This document shows positions 43,110 through 51,201 of a DNA stretch of 64,000 nt, piece after piece; the first letter of the stretch is position 1; each line of letters begins with the position of its first letter. The stretch lies in NCBI GenBank assembly GCA_004558805.1, contig SFDE01000009.1, forward strand, positions 29,793-93,792, in the 5' to 3' direction. Below the pieces are notes generated by a model. The model was given only the letters and a program-made list of their open reading frames with translations. It was not told where the DNA came from and did not search any database. The position numbers and the translations under genes are program-made. The DNA is from Faecalibacterium prausnitzii. GTDB lineage: Bacteria; Bacillota; Clostridia; Oscillospirales; Ruminococcaceae.

Positions 43110-43138
43110 TTGCGCAAGATGGCGGAATGTGGTACAAT
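43110..43138 (+). promoter_or_regulatory. Promoter of the PAP2-like membrane protein gene
   Basis: TTGCGC, 17-base spacer, TACAAT. Confidence 0.5.
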
Positions 43139-43174
43139 GAAACGTCAAATCACTAAAAATATAGGAGACTCGCT

Positions 43175-43810
43175 ATGGATCTTACACAACTGCGCAGCCG
43201 GTGCAAGCCCCATCTGTGGTACCAGCTGTACTGGGTGATCTACCTTGTCTGGTTTTTCTGGTTGGACAACACCATCACCCAGCCCAAGTACATCATCCAC
43301 GCCCCTCTGGACGACCTTATCCCCTTCAACGAGTGGTTCGTGATCCCCTACTGCAGCTGGTTTTTGCTGCTGGTGGCGGTCACCGCCCTGTTGTGGTGGA
43401 AGGATACCGCCAGCTACGACAAGCTCTGCCTCATGATGTTTTCCGGCATGACCTTCTGCCTCATTGTCTACATGCTGCTGCCCAACGGTCTGGACCTGCG
43501 CCCCACGGTGGAGGAGATCGGTCGCTCCAACCCCGCCATGTGGGTCATGCAGCTGCTGTGGAAGGCAGATGCATCGGTGAACGTCTGCCCCTCCATCCAC
43601 TGCCAGAGCACCGCCTGCATGGCGATCGCCATCAGCGAGAGCAAACTGGCAGAAGAGCGCCCGATGCTGCGCCCCATCGCCCTGGTGTGGGCGGCGCTGA
43701 TCTGCCTTTCCACCGTGTTCACAAAACAGCATTCGGTGCTGGATGTGGTGTGCGGTCTTGCCGTGGCGGTGGTGTGGCTGCCGGTACTGTATCGGGGTCG
43801 CAACAGATAA
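43175..43810 (+). CDS. PAP2-like membrane phosphatase (inositolphosphotransferase-like)
   Basis: 211 residues, about 6 hydrophobic segments. VCPSIHCQSTACMAIA is the second PAP2 motif (PSxH) and TKQHSVLDVVCG the third (His and Asp, H-x3-D). The first basic motif is not obvious, as in the AUR1/PAP2-3 subgroup. Likely acts on lipid phosphates in the membrane. ATG after ATAGGAGACTCGCT. Confidence 0.78.
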   Translation: MDLTQLRSRCKPHLWYQLYWVIYLVWFFWLDNTITQPKYIIHAPLDDLIPFNEWFVIPYCSWFLLLVAVTALLWWKDTASYDKLCLMMFSGMTFCLIVYMLLPNGLDLRPTVEEIGRSNPAMWVMQLLWKADASVNVCPSIHCQSTACMAIAISESKLAEERPMLRPIALVWAALICLSTVFTKQHSVLDVVCGLAVAVVWLPVLYRGRNR

Positions 43811-43867
43811 TTGGTAAAACTGGTAAAAACAGAGAAAAACCCGGGAGATTTTCGGTGCCTGCAGTAC

Positions 43868-43896
43868 TTGACAGCAGCCCCCGGGTCGGGTAATAT
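43868..43896 (+). promoter_or_regulatory. Promoter of the GntR regulator
   Basis: Consensus-like TTGACA, 17-base spacer, TAATAT. Confidence 0.75.
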
Positions 43897-43925
43897 GATA
43901 CTGATATATTGATATACCAGTATCA
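43896..43925. promoter_or_regulatory. GntR operator at its own promoter
   Basis: 30-bp element with perfect 8-base arms TGATACTG / CAGTATCA around 14 bases. Inside, TGATATA occurs twice. It starts at the last base of the -10, so binding should block transcription. Confidence 0.65.
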
Positions 43926-43954
43926 CCAACATCTGACCTGAGGGGGAAGAGACC

Positions 43955-44629
43955 ATGTCTTCAATGAGTGCGCGGGAGCTGGCATACCAGACCATCCGCA
44001 GCCGGATCATTACTATGGAATTGAAGCCCGGAGACCCGCTGAACGACCGGGAACTTGCTGAGGAACTGAACATCAGCCGCACCCCCATGCGGGAAGCGCT
44101 GATTATGCTGAACATTGCCCACATGGTGGTCATCAAACCCCAGAGCGGCACCTATGTGGCACCCATCGACCTGAAGCTCATGGAGCTGGAGCAGTTTGCC
44201 CGCTACACCCTGGAAAAAGAGATCCTGAACCGGGTCTGCGGCAGGCTCACCCCCCAGCAGGAGGCGGAGTACCGGTGGATCATCGAGGACTACCGGGTGC
44301 TGGAGGCGCGACCGGAGGAGTCCCAGCGGGAAAAACGGCTGCTGGAGCTGGACAACGCCTTCCACCGCAAGGCGTTTGAGATCACCGGCATGGAGGCGCA
44401 CTTTGATCACATGCTGGGAGAGCTGCAGCATGTGGAGCGGATCCGCAAGTTCAGCCTCCAGACCAACGAGAACAAAACCGTGTGTGCATCCCATACCCAC
44501 ATTCTGGAGGCACTGCTCCACGGAGACCTGCAGGAGGTAAGCGATGCGCTGGAATCCCACCTGAGCCGCTACAAGGTGTCGGTGGAAGAGGCAAAACGGG
44601 TCCACCCGGATTATTTTACCGAGGGATAG
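43955..44629 (+). CDS. GntR family (FCD subfamily) transcriptional regulator
   Basis: 224 residues. The winged HTH at ~1-70 includes LAYQTIRSRIITMELKPGD and DRELAEELNISRTPMREAL. The helical FCD ligand domain (80-220) has the expected FHRKAFEITG and a late ALLHGDLQEVSDALESHL, with metal/ligand His and Asp residues. FCD regulators of this sort (UxuR/ExuR/KdgR-like) often sense uronates or related acids. The adjacent kdg operon makes KDG-pathway control the simplest hypothesis. ATG after GAGGGGGAAGAGACC. Confidence 0.88.
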   Translation: MSSMSARELAYQTIRSRIITMELKPGDPLNDRELAEELNISRTPMREALIMLNIAHMVVIKPQSGTYVAPIDLKLMELEQFARYTLEKEILNRVCGRLTPQQEAEYRWIIEDYRVLEARPEESQREKRLLELDNAFHRKAFEITGMEAHFDHMLGELQHVERIRKFSLQTNENKTVCASHTHILEALLHGDLQEVSDALESHLSRYKVSVEEAKRVHPDYFTEG

Positions 44630-44633
44630 GCAA

Positions 44634-44672
44634 AAGGGGCTGCGGCACAAATTGTGCTGCAGCCCCTTTTTC
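44634..44672 (+). terminator. Terminator of the GntR gene
   Basis: AAAAGGGGCTGC / GCAGCCCCTTTTT with an inner GGCACAA-TTGTGCT stem. Confidence 0.85.
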
Positions 44673-45318
44673 AGTTTGTTTTCCGGGCGTTGCCCCCCAG
44701 CCGCCACAGTAGCCATACATACAGGTAGTTGGTGCCCAGCATGAGGATGCACCACAGGATGGTCATTGGCACGCTCTGGTTGTACACCTGCAAAAAGGGG
44801 TAGGGTCCCTCCACCTTCCGCTGCAGGTTCAGCACCAGGATGATGCTGCCGTACACCACCGTAGGCAGCAGCGCCCAGACCGTGGCGCTGCGGGGCAGCC
44901 GGGGCTGCCGTTCCAGCAGCACAAAGGAGACCATCGCCGCCAGCGGGTTCAGCAGGTGATGGTACAGCATGGAGCTGGTGCACAGCATGACATACCAGCC
45001 GTTGCCGTCCTGATAGAGGGGGGCAAGCACCAGCACCACCGTCATCAGGGTCAGGGTCAGACCTCCCGCTGCCATGAGCTTGAGCTGCTTGAGCCACCGG
45101 GGCAGCTCCCCGCCGGTAAAGATGCACACCAGCTGCCCCAGCGCCACCATGCCGCACACCAGCGCCGCAAAGATGTTGCAGTCCTCGGTGTAGAAGGTAA
45201 AGATCTTCTCCTGCCCCCAGCTCCAACTCATGGGCAACGCCACCGGCTCTGCACAGACGACAAAGAGATTCAGGGCGATGGACAGCAGCCGGCGGCAAAT
45301 ATCCGCAATTTTTTTCAT
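44671..45318 (-). CDS. Six-span membrane protein (Pr6Pr-like)
   Basis: 215 residues with six evenly spaced hydrophobic segments. FTFYTEDCNIFAALVCG and LYHHLLNPLAAMVSFVLLE resemble the conserved blocks of Pr6Pr-type membrane proteins (TM2 with a TxxxN-like pattern, a His-rich TM4). The function of the family is not known to me. ATG (45318) has AGTGAGGAATATTT upstream. It lies downstream of the pgsA terminator and may be a separate unit. Confidence 0.65.
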   Translation of the reverse strand: MKKIADICRRLLSIALNLFVVCAEPVALPMSWSWGQEKIFTFYTEDCNIFAALVCGMVALGQLVCIFTGGELPRWLKQLKLMAAGGLTLTLMTVVLVLAPLYQDGNGWYVMLCTSSMLYHHLLNPLAAMVSFVLLERQPRLPRSATVWALLPTVVYGSIILVLNLQRKVEGPYPFLQVYNQSVPMTILWCILMLGTNYLYVWLLWRLGGNARKTN

Positions 45319-45334
45319 AAATATTCCTCACTGT

Positions 45335-45376
45335 TAAAGAAAACCCTCTCTGTCCCGCCGGGCAGAGAGGGTTTTC
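45335..45376 (-). terminator. Terminator of the recA-recX-rimO-pgsA operon
   Basis: AAAACCCTCTCTGCCC / GGACAGAGAGGGTTTT stem followed on the minus strand by CTTTAAC. Confidence 0.8.
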
Positions 45377-45383
45377 CACACAT

Positions 45384-45983
45384 TTACTTTGCGGTGTTGA
45401 TAAAGCTGCGGTTATCCCACAGGTACTTGATGCCGGAAATGGCGGTGACTGCCGCCACCATCCAGCACAGTGCCACCGACACCAGCACCACCACAGCAAC
45501 GCTGTCTGCGGTGCCCCGGTAGGTCAGGGCGATGCCAAAGAAGTAGAAAATGATGCTCAGCATCTGCAGCACGGTCTTGACCTTGCCCCACATGTTGGCA
45601 GCAATGACCTTGCCGTCCTTGGCACCTGCCGCCACCATGCGCAGACCGGACACGGCAAACTCCCGTGCCAGAATGATGCACAGCACCACAGGGCTGCACA
45701 CGCCGTCCCGCATCATGTAGATGAAGGCAACGGTGGTCAGCAGCTTATCTGCCAGCGGGTCCGCAAATTTGCCGAAGTCGGTGACCATCTTCCACTTCCG
45801 TGCCAGATGACCGTCCAGATAGTCGGTAAAGCTTGCCGCAGCAAAAACGATGCCTGCAATGAGGTAGAACATGGGCTTGAAGTTGCCGTCCACGATGCCG
45901 TCCAGACAGGTAAGGGACACAAAGACCATGAACACCGGCACCAGAATGATCCGGGTCAGGGTAAGTTTATTGGGCAGATTCAT
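45384..45983 (-). CDS. pgsA: CDP-diacylglycerol--glycerol-3-phosphate 3-phosphatidyltransferase
   Basis: 199 residues, several membrane spans. The CDP-alcohol phosphotransferase motif is complete: D54, D57-G58, A61-R62, G71, D75 and D79 within TDYLDGHLARKWKMVTDFG and KFADPLAD. Forms phosphatidylglycerol phosphate in phospholipid synthesis. ATG after CGGAGGAAACTATT, 19 bases after rimO; the rimO-pgsA pair downstream of recA is a common clostridial order. Confidence 0.95.
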   Translation of the reverse strand: MNLPNKLTLTRIILVPVFMVFVSLTCLDGIVDGNFKPMFYLIAGIVFAAASFTDYLDGHLARKWKMVTDFGKFADPLADKLLTTVAFIYMMRDGVCSPVVLCIILAREFAVSGLRMVAAGAKDGKVIAANMWGKVKTVLQMLSIIFYFFGIALTYRGTADSVAVVVLVSVALCWMVAAVTAISGIKYLWDNRSFINTAK

Positions 45984-46002
45984 AATAGTTTCCTCCGATA
46001 TG

Positions 46003-47328
46003 TTATTTTACGACAGTACCATACAGATCGTAAAGGTCGCTGTCGTCCACCAGCACCTGATAGAACTCCCCGGGGTACAGGGGTTCCTCGCTTGCCACAC
46101 AGACGTTGCCGTCCACCTCCGGAGCATCGGCAGCGGTGCGGCACAGATACAGTCCGCTCTCCTCGTCGATGCCGTCGCAGATGACCTGCACCGTCTGTCC
46201 CACCTTGTCCGCCTGCTTCTGTGCCATGATGCCGGTCTGGATCTGCATCACGATCTCAGCGCGCTTTTCCTTGATCTCTTCCGGGATCTGCCCCTCCATT
46301 TTTGCTGCCACGGTGTTCTCCTCAACGGAGTAGGCAAAGCATCCCAGACGGTCAAACTGCACCTCCTTGACAAAGTTGCACAGATCCTCAAACTGCTCCT
46401 CGGTCTCCCCGGGGAAGCCGGCAATCAGGGTGGTGCGCAGGGTGACGCCGGGGATCTCCCGGCGCAGCTTGCCGATGACTTCCAGCAGCTCTGTCCGGGT
46501 GGAACGGCGGTTCATGTTCTTCAGGATCACATCGTTGCAGTGCTGGATGGGCAGGTCCAGATAGGGCACTACCTTTTCGTTGCGCTTCATGGCGGCGATA
46601 AAGGCATCGGTGATGCGCTCCGGGTAAGCGTACATGATACGGATCCACTCAATGCCCTTGATGCCGTTGAGCTTATCCAGCAGCTCGCAGATGCTGCCGG
46701 GCTTGCCCCAGTCCTCGCCGTAGGCGGTGGGATCCTGCGCCACGATGATCAGCTCCCGGACTCCCTCGCCGGCAAGCCACCGTGCTTCTGCCACACAGTC
46801 CTCCATGTCCCGGCTGTGGAGGGGTCCACGGATGCCGGGAATGGCGCAGTAGTGGCAGCGGTTGTTGCAGCCTTCGGCGATCTTTAAGTACGCATAGTGT
46901 GCCGGGGTTCCGATGACCCGCTTGCCCCCCAGCGGGAAGTCCCGCTTGGGACCGTAGGTCTCCAGATGCTCCTCGCCGTCAAACAGCCGGGCGATGATGG
47001 AGTCGATCGCCTTGTTGGAGGCGCAGCCCACCACGGCGTCCACCTCCGGGATCTCCTGCTGGATCTGGCTGCGGTAACGCTCGGCAAGACAGCCGGTGAC
47101 CACCACCTTCAGGTTCGGGTTCTGCTCTTTGCAGGCGCACGCCTCCAGAATGTTCTCGATCGCCTCCGACTTGGCACTCTCGATGAAGCCGCAGGTGTTC
47201 ACAAGGATCACGTCTGCTTCGTTCAGGTCTGCCACCGTCTCATGACCGGCGGACAGCAGGGTGTGCACCATCACATCCAGGTCCACCTGATTTTTGGGGC
47301 AGCCAAGGGAAATACATGCAATTTTCAT
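46003..47328 (-). CDS. rimO: Ribosomal protein S12 methylthiotransferase
   Basis: 441-residue radical SAM enzyme that methylthiolates an Asp of S12. The N-terminal MTTase domain holds the second cluster's Cys (SLGCPKNQVD, NTCGFIESAK, VVVTGCLAERY). The radical SAM motif is EGCNNRCHYCAIPGIRG (CxxxCxxC). The C-terminal TRAM domain starts near residue 375. ATG after GAGAGTATCATCCCTT, 43 bases downstream of recX. Confidence 0.95.
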   Translation of the reverse strand: MKIACISLGCPKNQVDLDVMVHTLLSAGHETVADLNEADVILVNTCGFIESAKSEAIENILEACACKEQNPNLKVVVTGCLAERYRSQIQQEIPEVDAVVGCASNKAIDSIIARLFDGEEHLETYGPKRDFPLGGKRVIGTPAHYAYLKIAEGCNNRCHYCAIPGIRGPLHSRDMEDCVAEARWLAGEGVRELIIVAQDPTAYGEDWGKPGSICELLDKLNGIKGIEWIRIMYAYPERITDAFIAAMKRNEKVVPYLDLPIQHCNDVILKNMNRRSTRTELLEVIGKLRREIPGVTLRTTLIAGFPGETEEQFEDLCNFVKEVQFDRLGCFAYSVEENTVAAKMEGQIPEEIKEKRAEIVMQIQTGIMAQKQADKVGQTVQVICDGIDEESGLYLCRTAADAPEVDGNVCVASEEPLYPGEFYQVLVDDSDLYDLYGTVVK

Positions 47329-47371
47329 AAGGGATGATACTCTCTTTCTTTTTTGGGGTCGGGAGGTCTGT

Positions 47372-47881
47372 TTACAGCTCTTCTTCCGCCTGCCGTACCG
47401 CTTCCCGGATCACCGGATAGGCAAAGCCCCGGCGCTGGAGGGCGGCGACCACCAGATCCCGCCTGCCTGCCCGGAGTTTGCCCAGATAACGGCTTTCCAC
47501 CAGCGCACAGGCGGCGGCAAGTTCCGGGTCTCTGCCCTCTTCGTCCGGCGCATAGACCTGCTCCAGCGCCTGCTGGATCTGCTGCTGGTCCAGCCCTTTC
47601 TGCCGCAGGTTCTGGGCGGCAGCCCGACGGCTCTTGCGTGCCATCAGCAGCCCGTGGGCACGGACCTCGGCGTAGCGCCGGTCGTTGACATAGTCCAGTT
47701 CCACCATCTCCGCCACGGCGGCAGCCGCCGCCTGCCGGGTAAAGCTGCTGCACAGCCGCTCATAGAGCTGGGCGCTGCCGATCTCCCGGGCGCAGAGGAT
47801 ATCCAGCGCCCGGCTCCGTGCCTTGGCGGGGTCGGAACATTTTTCTTCTTCCGCCTTGGGGCGGCTCCTGTAAAAGGACAT
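47372..47881 (-). CDS. recX: RecA regulator RecX
   Basis: 169 residues, all-helical, made of three-helix repeats as in RecX. Conserved segments: ALDILCAREIGSAQLYERL near the N-terminus and EMVELDYVNDRRYAEVRAH in the middle, then RQKGLDQQQIQQAL. It binds RecA filaments and modulates recombination. ATG directly abuts the recA stop (TAAATG) and its site GGAGGAC is inside recA, so translation is coupled. Confidence 0.9.
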   Translation of the reverse strand: MSFYRSRPKAEEEKCSDPAKARSRALDILCAREIGSAQLYERLCSSFTRQAAAAAVAEMVELDYVNDRRYAEVRAHGLLMARKSRRAAAQNLRQKGLDQQQIQQALEQVYAPDEEGRDPELAAACALVESRYLGKLRAGRRDLVVAALQRRGFAYPVIREAVRQAEEEL

Positions 47882-49066
47882 TTAGTCCTCCACCATGATA
47901 TCCAGCTCACTTTCGCTGCTGCGTGCCGGAGCCTTTACCACCGGCTCCTTGGCGTCCTTTGCCGCATCCTTGCTGCTCTCTGCCTCCGGGGCAGCGGCAT
48001 TCTTGCCGGCAGGACGGCGGGTGGCGTAGAGCTTATCCGCATTGGCACGGATCTGTCCTTCGATGTCGTTGGCGATCTCCGGGTTATCCTTCAGGAACTG
48101 CTTGGAGTTGTCCCGTCCCTGTCCCAGACGGATATCCCCGTAGTTGAACCACGCACCGCTCTTCTGGACGATGCCCAGCTTGGTGCCCAGATCCAGCAGC
48201 TCGCCCACCTTGGAGATACCTTCGCCGAACATGATGTCAAACTCCGCCTCACGGAAGGGAGGTGCCACCTTGTTCTTGACGATCTTGGCACGGGTGTGGT
48301 TGCCAATGAACTGACCGGAGGAGTCCTTGAGACCTTCTACCCGGCGGATGTCGATACGGACGGAAGAATAGTACTTCAGGGCACGACCGCCGGTGGTGAC
48401 CTCCGGGTTGCCGTAGACCACGCCTACTTTTTCACGCAGCTGGTTGATAAAGATGCACACGGTGTTGGTCTTGCCGATGACGCTGGTGAGCTTGCGCATT
48501 GCCTGACTCATGAGACGTGCCTGCAGACCCACGTGGCTGTCGCCCATCTCGCCCTCGATCTCGGCACGGGGCACCATTGCCGCCACCGAGTCCACCACGA
48601 TGGCGTCGATGGCACCGGAGCGCACCAGCGCCTCGCAGATCTCCATTGCCTGCTCGCCGGTGTCCGGCTGGCTCACCAGCAGGTTGTTGATGTCCACGCC
48701 CAGCGCCTCGGCGTACACCGGGTCCAGAGCGTGCTCTACATCGATAAAGGCGACCTCGCCTCCCTTTTTCTGTGCCTCTGCCAGCACGTGCAGTGCCAGA
48801 GTGGTCTTACCACTGGATTCCGGACCGTACACCTCGATGATGCGTCCCCGGGGCACGCCTCCCACACCCAGCGCCATATCCAAACCCAGACTGCCGGTGG
48901 ACACGGCATCCACCTGCATGGCGGCATTATCGCCCAGCTTCATGACAGCGCCTTTGCCAAACTGCTTTTCGATCTGCGCCAGTGCGGTGGCAAGGGCGTC
49001 CTTTTTAGCCTCCGCCCCGGTCTTTTTGGTGGCAGGTGCCACGGGGTTGTTCTGATTTTTTGCCAT
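47882..49066 (-). CDS. recA: Recombinase RecA
   Basis: 394 residues. Walker A GPESSGKT is at residues 81-88; also AFIDVEHALDP, the L1 loop DSVAAMVPRAEIEGEMGD, and NQLREKVGV. It forms DNA filaments for strand exchange and SOS cleavage. The C-terminal ~50 residues are a longer than usual acidic/Ala tail ending ELDIMVED. ATG after AAAGGAGCAGCAGGTT. First gene of recA-recX-rimO-pgsA; the promoter region contains a perfect 8-base-arm palindrome. Confidence 0.97.
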   Translation of the reverse strand: MAKNQNNPVAPATKKTGAEAKKDALATALAQIEKQFGKGAVMKLGDNAAMQVDAVSTGSLGLDMALGVGGVPRGRIIEVYGPESSGKTTLALHVLAEAQKKGGEVAFIDVEHALDPVYAEALGVDINNLLVSQPDTGEQAMEICEALVRSGAIDAIVVDSVAAMVPRAEIEGEMGDSHVGLQARLMSQAMRKLTSVIGKTNTVCIFINQLREKVGVVYGNPEVTTGGRALKYYSSVRIDIRRVEGLKDSSGQFIGNHTRAKIVKNKVAPPFREAEFDIMFGEGISKVGELLDLGTKLGIVQKSGAWFNYGDIRLGQGRDNSKQFLKDNPEIANDIEGQIRANADKLYATRRPAGKNAAAPEAESSKDAAKDAKEPVVKAPARSSESELDIMVED

Positions 49067-49088
49067 AACCTGCTGCTCCTTTATCCAT

Positions 49089-49111
49089 TGTTCCCGTACA
49101 GATCGGGAACA
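49089..49111. promoter_or_regulatory. Palindrome in the recA leader, candidate SOS operator
   Basis: TGTTCCCG and CGGGAACA separated by 7 bases, lying 18 bases downstream of the recA -10. It does not fit the Bacillus LexA box (GAAC-N4-GTTC); the half-sites point the other way. Confidence 0.5.
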
Positions 49112-49129
49112 TAAACTTCTTTCCTATAT

Positions 49130-49157
49130 AGTATAACACAAAATCAGAATATTACAA
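49130..49157 (-). promoter_or_regulatory. Promoter of recA
   Basis: TTGTAA (49157-49152), 16-base spacer, TATACT (49135-49130). Confidence 0.65.
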
Positions 49158-49191
49158 CAAGAAGTTGTTTATTTTTTCTGTTTTGTGGGGT

Positions 49192-50166
49192 TTATTTTTC
49201 CGGACGCCGTGCCAGAATGCAGCGGTCGTTGCCGCCAAAGTCCCGGCGGCATTCCACATCACTCCAGCCGTTCTCTGCCAGCAGAGCAGTCACTGCCTCC
49301 CGCTGCTGCCAGCCGATCTCCAGCACCAGTGCCCCGCCGGGGCGCAGTGCCTTCTGGTAGTGCTGCGCCAGCTCCCGGTAGAACAAAAGCCCGTCCTCCC
49401 CTGCCTCCAGCGCCATGGCAGGCTCCTGCGCTACCTCCGGCTGCAGCTGCTGCATCTCGGCGGCGGTAAGGTAAGGAGGGTTAGAAAGGATCAGGTCCAG
49501 CTGCCCCTCCGGCAGCTGCTGCCAGTACGTGAACAGGTCTCCCTGCACCGGCTCTGCATCGTAGGCAGGTTTCGTTTCCCGGCGCAGGGCGTTCAGCGCC
49601 GGACCCCAGTCAAAGACCGGGGCATCTGCCTGCTCAAAGGCGGTGGGCTCCAGCAGGTCCTCGGTACGCCTGTCCTGCCCCTTCAGGGCACAGCGGCAGT
49701 TCTTTTCCAGATAGACAAATGCCTCCGGGCTTTTTTCCACACAGGTCACCTGCGCCGCCGGGCAAAACCGCTTGATGCCCAGCCCCAGACAGCCGGTGCC
49801 GGCGCAGAGGTCCAGCACCCGGGGGGCTTCCACCCCTGTCAGGGTGCCGGCGGCGGCTTCTGCCACCACCTCGGTATCCGCCCGGGGGCACAGCACCCCG
49901 GGACCTACTGCCAGATCAAAGTCCAGAAAGCTCCAGATGCCGCACAGATACTGCAGCGGCTCCCGCTGTTCCCGACGGAGACACAGCGCTTCCAGCGCCT
50001 GCGCCTGACTTGCCGTCAGCGCCCGGTCGGACAGCCGCATATCCCGCCCGGCGGCAAGCCGGAACAGCTCCCGGGCATCGTAATCTGCATCCGGACAGCC
50101 GGCGGCGGCAAGGCGGGTCTCCACCTCTTTCACCGCCGCCCGGGGCAGCATCCCTTCCTTTACCAT
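49192..50166 (-). CDS. prmC: Release-factor glutamine N5-methyltransferase
   Basis: 324 residues. N-terminal helical domain, then a class I SAM fold with LDLCAGTGCLGLGIKRF and the diagnostic NPPY in LILSNPPYLTAAEM. It methylates the GGQ glutamine of peptide release factors. About 45 extra residues sit between the SAM motif and NPPY (around 180-225), making it longer than the usual ~280. ATG overlaps the DUF1385 stop and has CGGAGGAAGGCAG, so the two genes are translationally coupled. Confidence 0.93.
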   Translation of the reverse strand: MVKEGMLPRAAVKEVETRLAAAGCPDADYDARELFRLAAGRDMRLSDRALTASQAQALEALCLRREQREPLQYLCGIWSFLDFDLAVGPGVLCPRADTEVVAEAAAGTLTGVEAPRVLDLCAGTGCLGLGIKRFCPAAQVTCVEKSPEAFVYLEKNCRCALKGQDRRTEDLLEPTAFEQADAPVFDWGPALNALRRETKPAYDAEPVQGDLFTYWQQLPEGQLDLILSNPPYLTAAEMQQLQPEVAQEPAMALEAGEDGLLFYRELAQHYQKALRPGGALVLEIGWQQREAVTALLAENGWSDVECRRDFGGNDRCILARRPEK

Positions 50167-51107
50167 CTGCCTTCCTCCGGGTTCTCCGGCAGCACCGGGG
50201 TCACGGCGGCGATCGCCACTTCGATCATGCTGTCCTCCGGCTCAAACACCGTCAGGTGCTGCACCCAGATGCCGGGCTGGCGGATGATGCGGGTGGCAAG
50301 GTTGTCGGACCGTCCGCACCACTTCAGCAGCTCGTAGCTGATGCCCATGACCAGCGGCAGCAGCAGCAGCTTGCAGACCACCCGCAGCCCGATGCTGCCC
50401 CAGGGCAGCACACTGTACAAAAAGACGCTGACAATGACCACAAGGATCAGAAAACTGGTGCCGCACCGGGGATGGAACCGGGTGTACTTGCGCACATTCT
50501 CCACGGTCAGCTCTTCCCCTGCCTCGTAGCAGGCAATGGTCTTGTGCTCTGCCCCGTGGTACTCAAATACCCGGTGGATCTCCTTCATCCGGGAGATCGC
50601 CGCCATGTAGCCAAGGAAGATGGTCACCTTCAGCACCGCTTCCAGCACCACCTTGCTCCAGCGTCCCAGCTCCACCAGATGATTCACTCCGCCTACGATG
50701 AGGGTAGGCAGCACGGTAAACAGCAGGATCGCCAGCAGACCGCCCAGCACCGCAGCGCACGCCAGCAGGGCGTCCTCTGCCTTTTTGCCCAGATGGTCAC
50801 CCACCCACTTTTCAAAGGCGGTCTCTTCTTCGGCGGGGTCGTAGTCCTCTCCCATGCTTACCTGTGCGGAATACATCATGTAGCGGTAGCCCACGATGAG
50901 GCTTTCGATCATGGAGATAGCGCCCCGGACCAGCGGGATCTTTTTCCAGACCCCGTAGCTCTTTACCGGGTCGATGCGGATATCAATGGTGCCGTCAGGC
51001 TTGCGCACCGCACAGCAGATGCGCTGGGGTCCCCGCATCATGATGCCTTCCATCAGTGCCTGACCCCCTACGCTGGTTTTAAAGCGTTCCTTGTTGGGTT
51101 GATTCAT
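50160..51107 (-). CDS. DUF1385 membrane protein (YqhQ-like)
   Basis: 315 residues. Conserved opening SVGGQALMEGIMMRGP and later EYHGAEHKTIACYEAGEEL with H and E residues suggestive of a metal site; four or more hydrophobic segments follow. The pair with prmC is common in clostridia. The biochemical function is not known. ATG after CTAGGAGAAGCCA. Confidence 0.88.
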   Translation of the reverse strand: MNQPNKERFKTSVGGQALMEGIMMRGPQRICCAVRKPDGTIDIRIDPVKSYGVWKKIPLVRGAISMIESLIVGYRYMMYSAQVSMGEDYDPAEEETAFEKWVGDHLGKKAEDALLACAAVLGGLLAILLFTVLPTLIVGGVNHLVELGRWSKVVLEAVLKVTIFLGYMAAISRMKEIHRVFEYHGAEHKTIACYEAGEELTVENVRKYTRFHPRCGTSFLILVVIVSVFLYSVLPWGSIGLRVVCKLLLLPLVMGISYELLKWCGRSDNLATRIIRQPGIWVQHLTVFEPEDSMIEVAIAAVTPVLPENPEEGRW

Positions 51108-51201
51108 TGGCTTCTCCTAGTTTTAAAATTCAGCTTTCCCGTCCCTCCGGGCGGATGTTTCTATGGTATCACAGGAATGTGAAAATTTCTCCACTGCCGG
51201 T

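Noticed and set aside
49089..49111. Standard Bacillus-type LexA box at recA
   Set aside because: The half-site orientation and spacing do not match GAAC-N4-GTTC; kept only as a candidate variant operator.
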